Shown here: positions 1 through 8,977 of the stretch, in pieces
Numbering within the stretch: position 1 is the stretch's first letter
How the letters are laid out: the number at the start of each line of letters is the position of its first letter
From: Planctomycetales bacterium
GTDB taxonomy: Bacteria > Planctomycetota > Planctomycetia > Planctomycetales > Planctomycetaceae
Direction: 5' to 3'
Assembly (NCBI GenBank): GCA_026400835.1
Contig: JAPLOA010000055.1
Span: 245,574-309,573 of the forward strand
DNA: 64,000 nt
The notes under the pieces: model-generated
What the model was told of the DNA's origin: nothing
Databases searched by the model: none
Seen by the model: the letters and a program-made list of their open reading frames with translations, nothing else
Made by a program: the position numbers and the translations under genes

Positions 1-32
1 GCTGCGAAACATCTCGAAATGACTCCGGCCAA

Positions 33-953
33 TTACTTGTTTGCGGATGGGGAAACTTCGACCGAAGACAGAACACGTTTGATCGTGGCCGCAGAAGAGG
101 CCGGCTGGGGCCCTCCGTTGATTTCGTGGCCAATCAATTGCAGGGTAAATGTGTTCTCATCAACCTGCTCCAGTACATAAGTCCCTGATGAAATATCACC
201 GTTTGCACTGGTCTGCGATGATTTAGCCATCCAACTGTTTTCGTTCTTCGACCAGCTCGATGAGCCAAACGAACCGTCAGAATTAAACGTCCAGGAACGT
301 ATCTGTTGGAGGTTGGCGTCCCAGCCAATAATCTGAGTTCCTTCCAGCACGTTTCCGTCTGCTGAGTCCGAGACGAATGAACGCAACAGGAATGCTCGAT
401 TGGCAGACCAGCGAAACGTCGTGCGAACTTTGACGTCGCCGGATTCATCAGTCCATTCACCGATCAACCATTCCAGTTGCTGCAGAGCATCCGCCGGAGT
501 TGCTGGAATGGGGGCCGTGGTTTCTTCGATCGAGTCAAACAGCCACTTCTCGCCGGCCCGGGTCATGATTGCGGAGAATACCGATTCCACTGGAACACCG
601 TCGCCTCCGATGACAGTGGTTTGACCTTCAACCTGAGCAACGTCGGCAGTCACCAGCTTGAATCGAGTCACACTGGCACTCAGCTTGATACTCGGCTGAG
701 CCGCGAAGATCTTTGCAAAATCCGCCTCAATCGCAGCTCGGCCTTCTGTTCTTTCGCCGGTTTCGCGATCGGTGTGAGTCGCCGTTTCTGTCCAGCAAGC
801 AGCCAGTTTCTCGGCATTCTTTTCATTGAAAGCGGCGACAAAATCAGTCAGCGAATTGCCGATTTGAACTTCGTCGGCGGCGACCATATTCTCCGCAAGC
901 CATACTGTTGCCAATGTCGTCAAGACAAACAAAGCATTAAGAAGACGACTCAT
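33..953 (-). CDS. Secreted SnoaL-like (SgcJ/EcaC-type) protein
   Basis: 306 aa. An N-terminal hydrophobic segment (residues 1-26, ending near VAADE) looks like a Sec signal peptide, so export is inferred. Residues about 30-150 resemble the SnoaL_3/DUF4440 fold of the SgcJ/EcaC group (IGNSLTDFVAAFNEKNAEKL, then a TETATHTD segment); such domains form small cone-shaped ligand pockets and many have no known reaction. Residues about 155-290 form a second, beta-rich region (LEWLIGEWTDESGDVKVRTT) like the DUF1579/lipocalin-type domains often fused to SnoaL in planctomycetes. It stands alone, divergent from the next gene. The domain assignment is reasonably sure; substrate and role are unknown. Confidence 0.75.
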   Translation of the reverse strand: MSRLLNALFVLTTLATVWLAENMVAADEVQIGNSLTDFVAAFNEKNAEKLAACWTETATHTDRETGERTEGRAAIEADFAKIFAAQPSIKLSASVTRFKLVTADVAQVEGQTTVIGGDGVPVESVFSAIMTRAGEKWLFDSIEETTAPIPATPADALQQLEWLIGEWTDESGDVKVRTTFRWSANRAFLLRSFVSDSADGNVLEGTQIIGWDANLQQIRSWTFNSDGSFGSSSWSKNENSWMAKSSQTSANGDISSGTYVLEQVDENTFTLQLIGHEINGGPQPASSAATIKRVLSSVEVSPSANK

Positions 954-1411
954 AATTGTTGATCCCCTGAAGCACGGTCAGGCGCTGAAGTAGTCCTAAT
1001 TCCCAAACGATCTCGGCCTTTAAAGCAGTAGATCTCGATATCCGCAATCTATCTGCAAGATCGCCGAATTTCGTCGGTCAACGAGTTGAAAATTCAGAAA
1101 TCGACAGAGTGCGGGAAAACTTCCTGTCGCTCAGGCCAACGCTGTTTTCTGAGTGACTTCATTAAATCTTAACATTCGGCATCAGACTCACATGTTGGTT
1201 CAGTCTTGAACGTGGCGACAGCCTGTGGCTTCAAGACGATCGGTGGCATCAACCACACTTGTTTTTCCGCAGATATTCACCCTGCACTTAGCTACTCGCT
1301 GACTCCCGCGGCTCAATTTCCACAAAAACGCGACGGACTCGAAGTCCATTTTCAGCCAAACGTTCATTTTGATTCGTTGTGATTCATAGTCAAATGGCAC
1401 AAGGACAGCCA
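954..1411. other. Divergent intergenic region, no gene seen
   Basis: About 460 bases between two divergently transcribed genes. It must hold both promoters, but I see no convincing -35/-10 pair, operator palindrome or RNA gene. It is AT-richer than the flanking coding sequence. Confidence 0.4.
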
Positions 1412-2617
1412 ATGGCCGATTATCTCTTCAAGAATATTCGTCGATCTGCGTGGGCTCTTTTCGTACTGGCTTGTGCCGCGATGGAAACGTCAGGCAGCGA
1501 CAAGCAGTCGATCGAATTGCTGGGAACGGCATCGATTCCGGGTGATGCTGTCGATCTTTCCGGCGACTCAACTTTGCTACAAAACGGTGAACCTCGAAAT
1601 CGGCTCGGCGGTTTTTCAGCTCTTGAATATTCCGGCGAAGGGATGCTGTTTGCCAGCATGTCCGATCGTGGACCGGACGATGGAGCCGTCGACTACCATT
1701 GCCGTGTTCAATTGCTCGAACTTGAAATCTCCGGAGTTCCCGCATCTTCAATCAACGCTGCCGTTCGTCGCACGATCATTTTTACAGATTCGGATGGGCG
1801 TCGTTTCAGTGGTTCATCGGCAGCGATTGACGCTACAAAGAAAATGGGACATCGACTGGACCCCGAAGGCTTTCGCTTCGGCTCGAATGGGTCGATGTTC
1901 GTGTCCGATGAGTATGGTCCGCATGTGATTCAGTTCTCCGCCGACGGCAGCGAACAAAAACGATTTCAGTTGCCAGCACATTTTACTGTCGCAAATCCTC
2001 ACGCCGACAAGAAAAAAGAAAACAGCCTGAACCAAACGGGGCGAGCTTCCAATCGAGGTCTTGAGGGTTTAGCCATATCACAAGACGGACGACATCTTGT
2101 CGCTGTGATGCAGGGGCCGTTGTTGCAGGACGGAACACGGACCGACTCGGGTATCGTTGTTGGGCGCAATTGTCGCTTGATTCAACTGGAGCTTGCGACC
2201 GGCAAAACCGAAGAGTTTGTCTACCAACTGGAGAGTTCCGATAACGGCAACAGCGAGATTGTCGCGTGTGGGCCAAACCAGTATCTGGTGCTTGAAAGGG
2301 ATAGTGAGTCCGGCAAGTCAGCTCAATATCGCAGGCTGATTCAGATTGATCTCAGCCATGCAACGGACGTTTCGAACATGGATAAGTTGCCTGCCGGTGA
2401 TCTGCCGGCTGACATCGTTCCCGTTAAGCGAATTGAGTATCTGGACTTTCTTGCACCGCAATGGAATCTGGCTGGTGCCAAAATGCCTGAAAAGATTGAA
2501 GGCCTGACGTTCGGGCCCACTTTGGCGGACGGTCGAAAGACACTTCTGGTTGGCACAGATAACGATTTTGAATCAAAAGCCGCGTCTTTAATCTGGGTCT
2601 TTGCGGTTAAGAACTGA
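1412..2617 (+). CDS. Esterase-like activity of phytase family protein, secreted
   Basis: 401 aa from the ATG at 1412, chosen because AAGGA lies 7 bases upstream and the product then begins MADYLFKN with a signal-like hydrophobic stretch (SAWALFVLACAAM). An in-frame ATG at 1379 is less likely. The body matches the phytase-like domain (Pfam Phytase-like) found in secreted beta-propeller esterases: GGFSALEYSGEG, LASMSDRGPDDG, LDPEGFRFGSNG, VSDEYGPHVIQF, NRGLEGLAISQDG and a C-terminal KIEGLTFGP. These proteins are annotated by homology and the true substrate is usually unknown. It is a single gene, followed by a - strand gene whose terminator lies between them. Confidence 0.8.
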   Translation: MADYLFKNIRRSAWALFVLACAAMETSGSDKQSIELLGTASIPGDAVDLSGDSTLLQNGEPRNRLGGFSALEYSGEGMLFASMSDRGPDDGAVDYHCRVQLLELEISGVPASSINAAVRRTIIFTDSDGRRFSGSSAAIDATKKMGHRLDPEGFRFGSNGSMFVSDEYGPHVIQFSADGSEQKRFQLPAHFTVANPHADKKKENSLNQTGRASNRGLEGLAISQDGRHLVAVMQGPLLQDGTRTDSGIVVGRNCRLIQLELATGKTEEFVYQLESSDNGNSEIVACGPNQYLVLERDSESGKSAQYRRLIQIDLSHATDVSNMDKLPAGDLPADIVPVKRIEYLDFLAPQWNLAGAKMPEKIEGLTFGPTLADGRKTLLVGTDNDFESKAASLIWVFAVKN

Positions 2618-2641
2618 TTCGCAAGAGTGACGCCAGGTGCG

Positions 2642-2685
2642 AAAAAACAAAGATCTCGCGACGCATTTGCACGCGTCCGAGATCT
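2642..2685 (-). terminator. Rho-independent terminator of the TRASH-domain gene
   Basis: Inverted repeat 2651-2664 / 2673-2685 (13 paired bases with one bulged base, 8-base loop). Read on the - strand it is followed by a T-rich run (complement of 2642-2649). It sits about 65 bases after the stop of the - strand gene ending at 2750. Confidence 0.7.
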
Positions 2686-2749
2686 CTGGTGTTGTCGTTG
2701 TTGCCGCGAGTCTCTGCAAAATGCCCCTCAGATCTCACGAGGTCAGAAG

Positions 2750-3307
2750 CTACTTGCTCGATTCTGAGGCTTCAACCTTCTTTGGCTTCTTTTCGCCGTC
2801 AGCTTTCTTTACGGCGAAAGACTTCGTAAACACTGCATCGCCGAAGATTTTTGTGAGCTGATCATCTTTGGAGGCAGTCTCGAGAGAGCCCTTGCATTTT
2901 TCGCAACAAAAGCCAACTTTAACGCCGGAGACTTTGATCGTCTGCTCTTTGTTGACCTTGCTTCCGGAGACTGGGCACTTCGTCTGGCGGAACTGCTTTG
3001 TCTGAACCAACTGCAGGTTGGCCTTGGCCGAGTACTTCGCTGGTTCTGCATCAAACGCAGCTTTGCATTTTTCGCAGCAGAAATAGGTCTCTTTGTCGCG
3101 ATACTTTGAAGAATTCTCCTTCTTCGCATCACTACCAGAGACTGGACAAGTCGCTTTAAACTCGGCTTCGCCCTTTTCTTTCGCCTCTGCGCCTTCAACC
3201 TTTCCAGGCTTGTCAGTCGCATCTTTCTTCTCATCGTTTGCGTATACAAACGGTACAGAAGCAACCACACCCAACAGAATAGCCAGCCAGCTCATTCGAG
3301 ATTTCAT
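2750..3307 (-). CDS. Secreted protein with two TRASH/YHS-like metal-binding domains
   Basis: 185 aa from the ATG at 3307, preferred over upstream in-frame starts because GGAG lies 9 bases before it and the product starts with a clear signal peptide (MKSRMSWLAILLGVVASVPF, cleavage near VYA-ND). Two tandem modules follow, each with CPVSGS, then about 20 residues later FCCEKC: residues about 58-95 and 108-150. This CPVxGxxx...FCCExC arrangement is the TRASH/YHS-type metal-coordinating fold linked to heavy-metal (often copper) sensing or handling. The linkers are rich in Lys, Glu and Ala. Metal binding is well supported by the cysteines; the specific metal and role are inferred. Confidence 0.75.
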   Translation of the reverse strand: MKSRMSWLAILLGVVASVPFVYANDEKKDATDKPGKVEGAEAKEKGEAEFKATCPVSGSDAKKENSSKYRDKETYFCCEKCKAAFDAEPAKYSAKANLQLVQTKQFRQTKCPVSGSKVNKEQTIKVSGVKVGFCCEKCKGSLETASKDDQLTKIFGDAVFTKSFAVKKADGEKKPKKVEASESSK

Positions 3308-3744
3308 CAAAACATGCTCCATTTTCGTAGTCAAAAGGGTCATCGCCTGCCGTCCATCGATTGTCTCTGCCAACGCCCGGAGTTTCTGTCCCCAGCGTAG
3401 TGTTCGTACGGCTGGTGGCATTGGACTCTCTGAACCGCAATGCTGTCAAGTGCGTCCCGCACATCCACGACAGGCGGGTGCAGGAGGGACCTGCCGAAAT
3501 CCGCGACTACACTCTTGTCTCATGGCCAGATCGCAGACGATCGACATCTGACAGGCCTGGACTCTAAACTCCCCTGGCCAGAACACACGACTTTGGCGGT
3601 AGCATTTCGTCGTGCGGCTTAGAAGCGTTGGCCAGCTGCAGAGAACTCGCAGTCTGCATCTGAAAGGCGCACGAAGAACACGAGATGGCGGGATGTGCCC
3701 TCTGATTTGCTCATCCGTATTTGCTGACAGGAAAAAGATTACTC
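3308..3744. repeat. Intergenic spacer with a dispersed repeat (copy 1)
   Basis: Divergent spacer. Positions 3483-3512 contain a motif beginning GGAGGGACCTGCCGAAATCC and ending CGCGACTACAC. Its two halves recur elsewhere: GGACCTGCCGAAATCC at 34291-34306, and the reverse-complement half GTGTAGTCGCGG at 21888-21899 and 34132-34143. I take it as a copy of a dispersed intergenic repeat. No coding sequence is convincing here. Confidence 0.5.
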
Positions 3745-4890
3745 ATGCGAAACGACGAGTCTTCGCCCAACATTTTTCAATGCTCATTGATACTCACAGC
3801 TTTTGCCATCGGAGTGATCGAGCTTTCTTGTGTGGCTCTCTCCGCTGACCGAAAACCCGAGATTGGCGATGTTATGACGGTCGCCGGAAACGGAAAGGAT
3901 GTTCCCGGCAGTGCGGATGGAAAAGCTCTGAACACGCCGTCATCTCAGCCGTTCGGGATCAGTTATGGCCCCGAAGGTGCGCTGTATGTCTGCGAAGTCG
4001 GTTCACATCTGATTCGCCGCATCGACCTGTCGTCTGGTGAGGCGAAGACTGTCGCCGGAACCGGCAGGAAGGGATATTCCGGTGATGGAGGCCCCGCGAC
4101 TCAGGCTCAAATCAACGAACCCTACGAGGTGCGCTTTGATAAACAGGGCAGCATGATTTTTGTGGAAATGCAGAATCACCTCGTGCGCAAGGTGGATCAT
4201 AAGACGGGAATCATCTCCACAATTGCCGGAACCGGTGTCGCTGGATTTTCGGGAGACGGTGGCCCGGCCAGTCAGGCTCAGATGAATCAGCCGCACTCCA
4301 TTGCCCTTGACGACAAGGATCGGCTCTTCATCTGTGATATCAAAAACCATCGAGTTCGTATGGTTGATCCGACGACCAGCGTGATTTCCACTTTCGCCGG
4401 GACTGGTGAGAAAACAAAAACTCCTGACGGAGCTTCTTTTGACGGAACTCCGTTGAATGGTCCTCGAGCATTGGATTTTGACGGTGATCATTCTCTGTAT
4501 CTGGCGCTTCGCGAAGGTAACGCCATCTTTCGAATGGACCTGATGGCTCGTACTTACCATCATCTGGCAGGCACCGGGAAAAGTGGCTACTCGGGAGACG
4601 GCGGTCCGGGAAAAGACGCTCAACTCGCCGGTCCCAAGGGCGTAAGCCTTTCCCGGGCCGGAGATTTGTATTTTGCCGATACCGAGAGCCACACCGTGCG
4701 TGTTCTGCGGGCCAGAACAGGAATTGTTGAGACCGTCATTGGAGACGGCAAACCGGGTGACGGACCGGATGGAGAATCGCGAAATTGCCGGTTAAATCGA
4801 CCTCACGGCGTCTATGTGTCTCCGGACGGATGGCTTTATGTGGGTGATAGCAATAATCATCGAGTTCGCCGGATAAAACTGTCCGAATGA
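3745..4890 (+). CDS. Secreted NHL-repeat beta-propeller protein
   Basis: 381 aa from the ATG at 3745 (AGGAAA upstream; an earlier in-frame TTG at 3721 is less likely). Residues about 10-34 are hydrophobic and look like a signal peptide ending SADRKP. The rest is a series of NHL repeats with the recurring block TVAGTGxxGYSGDGGPA followed by a 'xxPxGixxxxxGxLYxxD' strand pattern, at least five times, closing with YVGDSNNHRVRRI. NHL propellers are protein- or ligand-binding scaffolds; in planctomycetes they are common as exported proteins of unknown target. Repeats and export are clear, function is not. Confidence 0.85.
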   Translation: MRNDESSPNIFQCSLILTAFAIGVIELSCVALSADRKPEIGDVMTVAGNGKDVPGSADGKALNTPSSQPFGISYGPEGALYVCEVGSHLIRRIDLSSGEAKTVAGTGRKGYSGDGGPATQAQINEPYEVRFDKQGSMIFVEMQNHLVRKVDHKTGIISTIAGTGVAGFSGDGGPASQAQMNQPHSIALDDKDRLFICDIKNHRVRMVDPTTSVISTFAGTGEKTKTPDGASFDGTPLNGPRALDFDGDHSLYLALREGNAIFRMDLMARTYHHLAGTGKSGYSGDGGPGKDAQLAGPKGVSLSRAGDLYFADTESHTVRVLRARTGIVETVIGDGKPGDGPDGESRNCRLNRPHGVYVSPDGWLYVGDSNNHRVRRIKLSE

Positions 4891-5045
4891 TCGCTCCGCC
4901 ATCATGATTCCAGTGCACTCGATTGCACCCACGAAACCCGTTTGGGGCTTGCGACAGGCGTTCAAGTCCCGTATATCTGCTGTTTTCCGAATCGAACGAA
5001 GGCAAAAGACCTGTTACCAGTGCTGGTTTCCTGAGGGACGTTGAG

Positions 5046-5534
5046 ATGGGCAGATTGAAAACTGTGGTCAGCGGATTGATTCTCTTTGCTGCGGGCTATG
5101 CGACAGCAACGCTGAATGGTTTCGCGCCGTCGCAGATCGAAGCGACTCAGGACGCTGCGGCTCAGGGTCAACTTTCCGAGGACGCCTTGAAGGCCTACAA
5201 GAAAGTCAGCAAGTCTATCAGAGAACTCAACAACCTTTATGTGGCCAGCGGTGAGAGCACTTCCGCTTTTGACGGTGTGAATTACTTCGCTGCCTCCGTT
5301 GGCGGGATCAACGCAGAGCGAGATCTCGAAGAGGGTCGTGGCGTTGATCCGGAGACGTTTGCCGCCATCTATGCTGGCAAAGCCAGTCCCAAAATTAAAG
5401 AGAATCTCGACCGAGATGAATTGGGACGTTTGCGCTACAAGAAGATCGTGATTCGTCTGTACTCGCAGGAACGCCTGCAGATGATGTTCAAACAGAGAGA
5501 TCAGCTCGAGATTCGATCTGAGTCTGTAGAATAA
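5046..5534 (+). CDS. Unknown planctomycete-type protein with N-terminal membrane anchor
   Basis: 162 aa from the ATG at 5046 (GAGGG 8 bases upstream). Residues 5-25 form one transmembrane or signal-anchor helix (VVSGLILFAAGYATATLNGF). The rest is soluble, charged and mainly helical (EDALKAYKKVSKSIRELNNL; DRDELGRLRYKKIVIRLYS), with a GVNYFAASVGGINAERDLE segment. I recognise no domain. It ends one base before the rnpA start codon, so it is probably co-transcribed with rnpA-yidD and occupies the position where rpmH is normally found. Confidence 0.65.
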   Translation: MGRLKTVVSGLILFAAGYATATLNGFAPSQIEATQDAAAQGQLSEDALKAYKKVSKSIRELNNLYVASGESTSAFDGVNYFAASVGGINAERDLEEGRGVDPETFAAIYAGKASPKIKENLDRDELGRLRYKKIVIRLYSQERLQMMFKQRDQLEIRSESVE

Positions 5535-5535
5535 C

Positions 5536-5916
5536 GTGTCAGAGAATTCCGGTTTTCGCCTGACGCCGCAGATGCATCTTCGGCGTGCGCAGGACTTTGA
5601 ACGAGTCTTTGGTTCCGGAGTTCGTTCCGGTGACGATCATCTTCTGATCTTTGTTCACAGCAACGATTTGAATGTCATTCGAGCGGGTGTCAGTGTCTCG
5701 CGTAAACATGGGTCAGCCGTGCATCGCAATGTGAAGCGACGAAGACTCAAGGAAGCATTTCGACTACTTCAGCACGAACTTCCGAGCGGTCTTGATCTGA
5801 TTCTGATTCCACGTCAGCGTGATGATTCCGCGCTTGTTGATTACAAGGCCTCGATCAGGACTCTTGTTCCCCGACTGGCTCGACGACTGCAGCGGAACTC
5901 CGAGAGCGGCTCATGA
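5536..5916 (+). CDS. rnpA: Ribonuclease P protein component
   Basis: 126 aa, GTG start at 5536. The protein subunit of RNase P binds the catalytic RNA and helps mature the 5' ends of tRNAs. The family signature is visible at residues about 50-75: AGVSVSRKHGSAVHRNVKRR, corresponding to the RNR motif, followed by LKEAFR and a LDLILIPRQ strand; LTPQMHLRRAQDFERVFGSG is the usual N-terminal start. Length is normal. It overlaps yidD by four bases (ATGA), indicating translational coupling. The classical upstream neighbour rpmH is absent here. Confidence 0.93.
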   Translation: MSENSGFRLTPQMHLRRAQDFERVFGSGVRSGDDHLLIFVHSNDLNVIRAGVSVSRKHGSAVHRNVKRRRLKEAFRLLQHELPSGLDLILIPRQRDDSALVDYKASIRTLVPRLARRLQRNSESGS

Positions 5917-6275
5917 ATGCAACTCAGGATTCAAAGATCGAACTGGACGCACACAATGAGGCATCCCGGTGTGCCCCGAACTGCCTTCATGAAAATGATG
6001 ATACAATTCTGACCAGGACTGAGACGTCAACGCCATCCCGAAATCTGTGGCGGAGTCTACTGGAGTGCCCTGCTCTGCTGGCGATTGGTGCAGTGAAGTT
6101 GTACCAGTATCTGATCAGTCCATGGCTCGGGCGGCGATGTCGCTTCTATCCTTCCTGCAGCCAATACTTCATTCTGGCCGTGCAGAAATTCGGGCTGATT
6201 CGAGGATTCTGCAAAGGCACGGCTCGGATCTGTCGTTGTCATCCGTGGAGCCCGGGTGGTTACGATCCACCATAA
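5913..6275 (+). CDS. yidD: Membrane protein insertion efficiency factor YidD
   Basis: 120 aa. The C-terminal 70 residues carry the whole YidD signature: KLYQYLISPWLGRRCRFYPS, the CSQYFILAV segment, and CRCHPWSPGGYDPP at the end. YidD is a small membrane-associated protein that assists YidC/SecYEG insertion. The N-terminal ~45 residues are an extension not seen in short homologues (family usually 70-90 aa), so translation could begin further in; the ATGA overlap with rnpA favours the annotated start. yidC does not follow, as it does in many bacteria. Confidence 0.92.
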   Translation: MNATQDSKIELDAHNEASRCAPNCLHENDDTILTRTETSTPSRNLWRSLLECPALLAIGAVKLYQYLISPWLGRRCRFYPSCSQYFILAVQKFGLIRGFCKGTARICRCHPWSPGGYDPP

Positions 6276-6459
6276 GAAACGCCAATGATTTCGCAGTCTG
6301 CGAGCGCCATCGGGAAGATTTCTAAAAAATTTTCGGCGGATCAGACGGTTCGCGGTTCTATTGCCCAAATTGTCTTGAATGGCCCGGAAGATTGTCGTCA
6401 CGATGCTGGCGTGCCTACAATGTCGGCGGGGATGTTGCTCAATTTCAGGCCGAGTAACG

Positions 6460-7806
6460 ATGTCTGACTATCGATCCGGAAATTTTGATGATGCATGGAG
6501 GCTTTGCCGCGGCCCGGCAAACTGGTTCACGTTTCGTTGCCCGGACGAGATCGATGTCCGACAAAACCAGACTCTGATTGAGCTGCGTTGGCGCAGTGAA
6601 GACTCTGCTTCATCCGGAAATCCCAACGGTGCCTCTCAGTCTGTCGTTACAGATTCGCCGTCTCGCGTTGTGCTCTCGATGGTTACCTGGTGGGACGACG
6701 CAGAGACCGATGCGACGCGCCGGCCATCTCCCGATCTTGGCCTCCTGTTTCCGCAGGTCTCCGCACTACATCCGGAGCCTTCTCTGAAAATCAAATCCGC
6801 GAATGAAGTCTGGAGCGGTATCTCACGGCGTCCTCGCACCGGATGCTGGTTGTCGCGAGTCTTCGGACGCCGATCGCAATACCAATGGCGACTATGGACC
6901 ATTCGTAGTGGTCGCCTGACGATCGTGGCCACCGTGCAGTCTCCTGATCGTGAATTGCTGGATCCCGGTTTTGTTTTGATCTGTGAAAGAGTTCTTGCGA
7001 CATTAGAAATTGCCGAGCAACCAGCGTGGCCGCCGGATGTCTTTTTGAAACAGGTGATCGAGCTGGCTCGTCAGAACTTTCCGCTCCTGCAGACATCTGT
7101 GTCGCGAGGATTCTCGTTGCGGCTGGGACATTCGGAAATCGGCCTTTCCAATTTCTATCGTATGTATCTGCAGCAGCCGGAGCAGTTCCGTCGGATTGTT
7201 CTGCCCGGCTTGACGACGCTGGTCCGACTTCAGGAACTAAGCCCGGAGCAGTTGGTGCCAGCTCTGCATGAAGTTCGCGACCACATTCGGCCGATGCTGT
7301 CGGCGGAGGAAGATTCACGGAATGACGAACGTGTTCGCATGCCATGGGTCGGTGGCCTGTCGGTGGGCTACGTGGTCGATGAAGATGATTCATATCGCTT
7401 TATTCAGCCGCAAATGCTGGAAACGTGGGACCTGTCGCTGGATGAACTGCATGACCTGGCGATCGCCAACTTGCGGCAGTACGCCGAGGAGAATCCGCTG
7501 GAAGTCACGATGCTGGGAGACGACGCGCATCCGAGAATGTTGATGCCAGTCAGACCTGATGCTTATAACTGCTCACGCATTCTGGACCCCGGATTCCATG
7601 GGCGGCTGAGAGATCTCTTTGGACCGGAATTAATTGTGGGTGTGCCCAACCGTGATTTTTTCATTGCTGTCTCCATGAAAGACGCCGCTTTAATTGATCA
7701 GGTACGAAGCCGCGTCCATCAGGACTTTGCCACCATGCATCATCCCCTGACAAAACGACTGCTGGTCGTTTCTGCGGACGGAGTCAGTGAGTACTGTGAA
7801 GGCTGA
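6460..7806 (+). CDS. DUF1444-like (YtpQ-type) protein
   Basis: 448 aa from the ATG at 6460 (start uncertain; an in-frame upstream ATG at 6379 would add 27 residues). The C-terminal half resembles DUF1444/YtpQ proteins: PEQLVPALHEVRDHIRPML, GLSVGYVVDEDDSYRFI, DELHDLAIANLRQYAEEN and ILDPGFHGRLRDLFG. The N-terminal half (SDYRSGNFDDAWRLCRGPAN, WFTFRCPDEI) looks like a separate domain with a stress-protein-like strand pattern. Predicted cytoplasmic, function unknown. It overlaps the murG reading frame by about 20 bases, which suggests coupled translation. Confidence 0.65.
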   Translation: MSDYRSGNFDDAWRLCRGPANWFTFRCPDEIDVRQNQTLIELRWRSEDSASSGNPNGASQSVVTDSPSRVVLSMVTWWDDAETDATRRPSPDLGLLFPQVSALHPEPSLKIKSANEVWSGISRRPRTGCWLSRVFGRRSQYQWRLWTIRSGRLTIVATVQSPDRELLDPGFVLICERVLATLEIAEQPAWPPDVFLKQVIELARQNFPLLQTSVSRGFSLRLGHSEIGLSNFYRMYLQQPEQFRRIVLPGLTTLVRLQELSPEQLVPALHEVRDHIRPMLSAEEDSRNDERVRMPWVGGLSVGYVVDEDDSYRFIQPQMLETWDLSLDELHDLAIANLRQYAEENPLEVTMLGDDAHPRMLMPVRPDAYNCSRILDPGFHGRLRDLFGPELIVGVPNRDFFIAVSMKDAALIDQVRSRVHQDFATMHHPLTKRLLVVSADGVSEYCEG

Positions 7807-8929
7807 CGACTCGGGATTGTCCGAACTGCGACTGGTGTTTATCGGCGGTGGTTCAGGCGGTCATCTTTTTCCTGCGATCGCCGTCTGCGAAGCCATCCGG
7901 CGGCTGCATAAGAACGTACGTCTGTTATTTCTCACCAGTCGCCGCGCCGTCGACGCACAGATCCTGCAGAAGAGCGGACTTGATCAGAGTTTGTTCCGAG
8001 TGATCCCCTATGCATCCATGCCTGGTCGAAGTGGGCGACTGGGCCAACTTCTGACGCTGCCGGGAGCCATCCGTTCGTTTCGACTTGGGAAAAGAGAACT
8101 CCGGGAGTTTAAGCCTCATTTGGCAATCGGCGTTGGCGCTGCAGCCAGTGTTCCGGGAATCATCGCAGCTTCGCGAATGAAGATTCCTGTGGTCCTCATG
8201 GAACAGAACACCGTCCCCGGCAAAGCAACACGTCTGCTGGCTCCTCGAGCGGCTGTGACTCTGGCCGGGCTTCCCTTTGAAGCGGCTCATCGAACGAACT
8301 GGCCGGGAGCCGTGGAGATCACAGGGACGCCTGTGCGAACCAGCATTGCTGATCTTTGCAAACAAACCGAAGCCCCGGTGCTGAAACGCCAGCGGCTATT
8401 GATCCTCGGCGGTAGTCAGGGATCATCGTCGGTGAATCGGTTGGTACTGGAAGCTCTTGCCGATGAACGCTGTGTGCCCTCTGACTGGGAAATTATTCAC
8501 CAGACCGGGGAAGCTCAGGTGACGCAGGTGGCAGCCGAGTACGCTCGACGAGGACGAACGGCGACAGTGCTCTCGTTCCTGCCAAATCTCCCGGAGCTAC
8601 TGGCTTCTTCTACGATCGTGATCAGTCGCGGAGGTGCGGGAACTCTGCAGGAACTCGCCTGCGCGGGACTCCCGTCAATTCTTATTCCTTTCAGTCACGC
8701 GGCATCGAATCATCAGTATGCCAATGCGGAGTTTCTTCAGCGTTCCGGTGCTGCCAGGGTGGTCGATGAAACGGACGCCGACGCCGGCAAGAGTCTGCGA
8801 AGCCAGTTAAACGAACTGATCGGGAACCCTGAAGTTCGCCATGCCCTTCAATTAAGCATTCGTCAATTTGCAAGACCCGAAGCCGCCATCATTTCGGCCG
8901 GAAGAATCCTGGATCTGTGTGGACCGTAA
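7787..8929 (+). CDS. murG: UDP-GlcNAc:lipid I N-acetylglucosaminyltransferase MurG
   Basis: 380 aa, GTG start. MurG is a GT28 glycosyltransferase that turns lipid I into lipid II on the inner face of the membrane in peptidoglycan synthesis. Diagnostic motifs: FIGGGSGGHLFPAIAV (G-loop 1), VVLMEQNTVPGKATRLL, LLILGGSQGSSSVN (G-loop of the C-terminal domain), and VISRGGAGTLQELACAGLPS followed by HAASNHQYANAEFL, the UDP-GlcNAc site. The first glycine loop reads GGGSGGH where many homologues have GGTGGH. It is outside any dcw/mur cluster, tail-overlapped by the DUF1444 gene, and its presence fits the now accepted view that many planctomycetes make peptidoglycan. Confidence 0.93.
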   Translation: MSTVKADDSGLSELRLVFIGGGSGGHLFPAIAVCEAIRRLHKNVRLLFLTSRRAVDAQILQKSGLDQSLFRVIPYASMPGRSGRLGQLLTLPGAIRSFRLGKRELREFKPHLAIGVGAAASVPGIIAASRMKIPVVLMEQNTVPGKATRLLAPRAAVTLAGLPFEAAHRTNWPGAVEITGTPVRTSIADLCKQTEAPVLKRQRLLILGGSQGSSSVNRLVLEALADERCVPSDWEIIHQTGEAQVTQVAAEYARRGRTATVLSFLPNLPELLASSTIVISRGGAGTLQELACAGLPSILIPFSHAASNHQYANAEFLQRSGAARVVDETDADAGKSLRSQLNELIGNPEVRHALQLSIRQFARPEAAIISAGRILDLCGP

Positions 8930-8977
8930 AGAAGTGACGGGGCTCAATCAAACTTCGCACGACGTGACCAACGCGCA

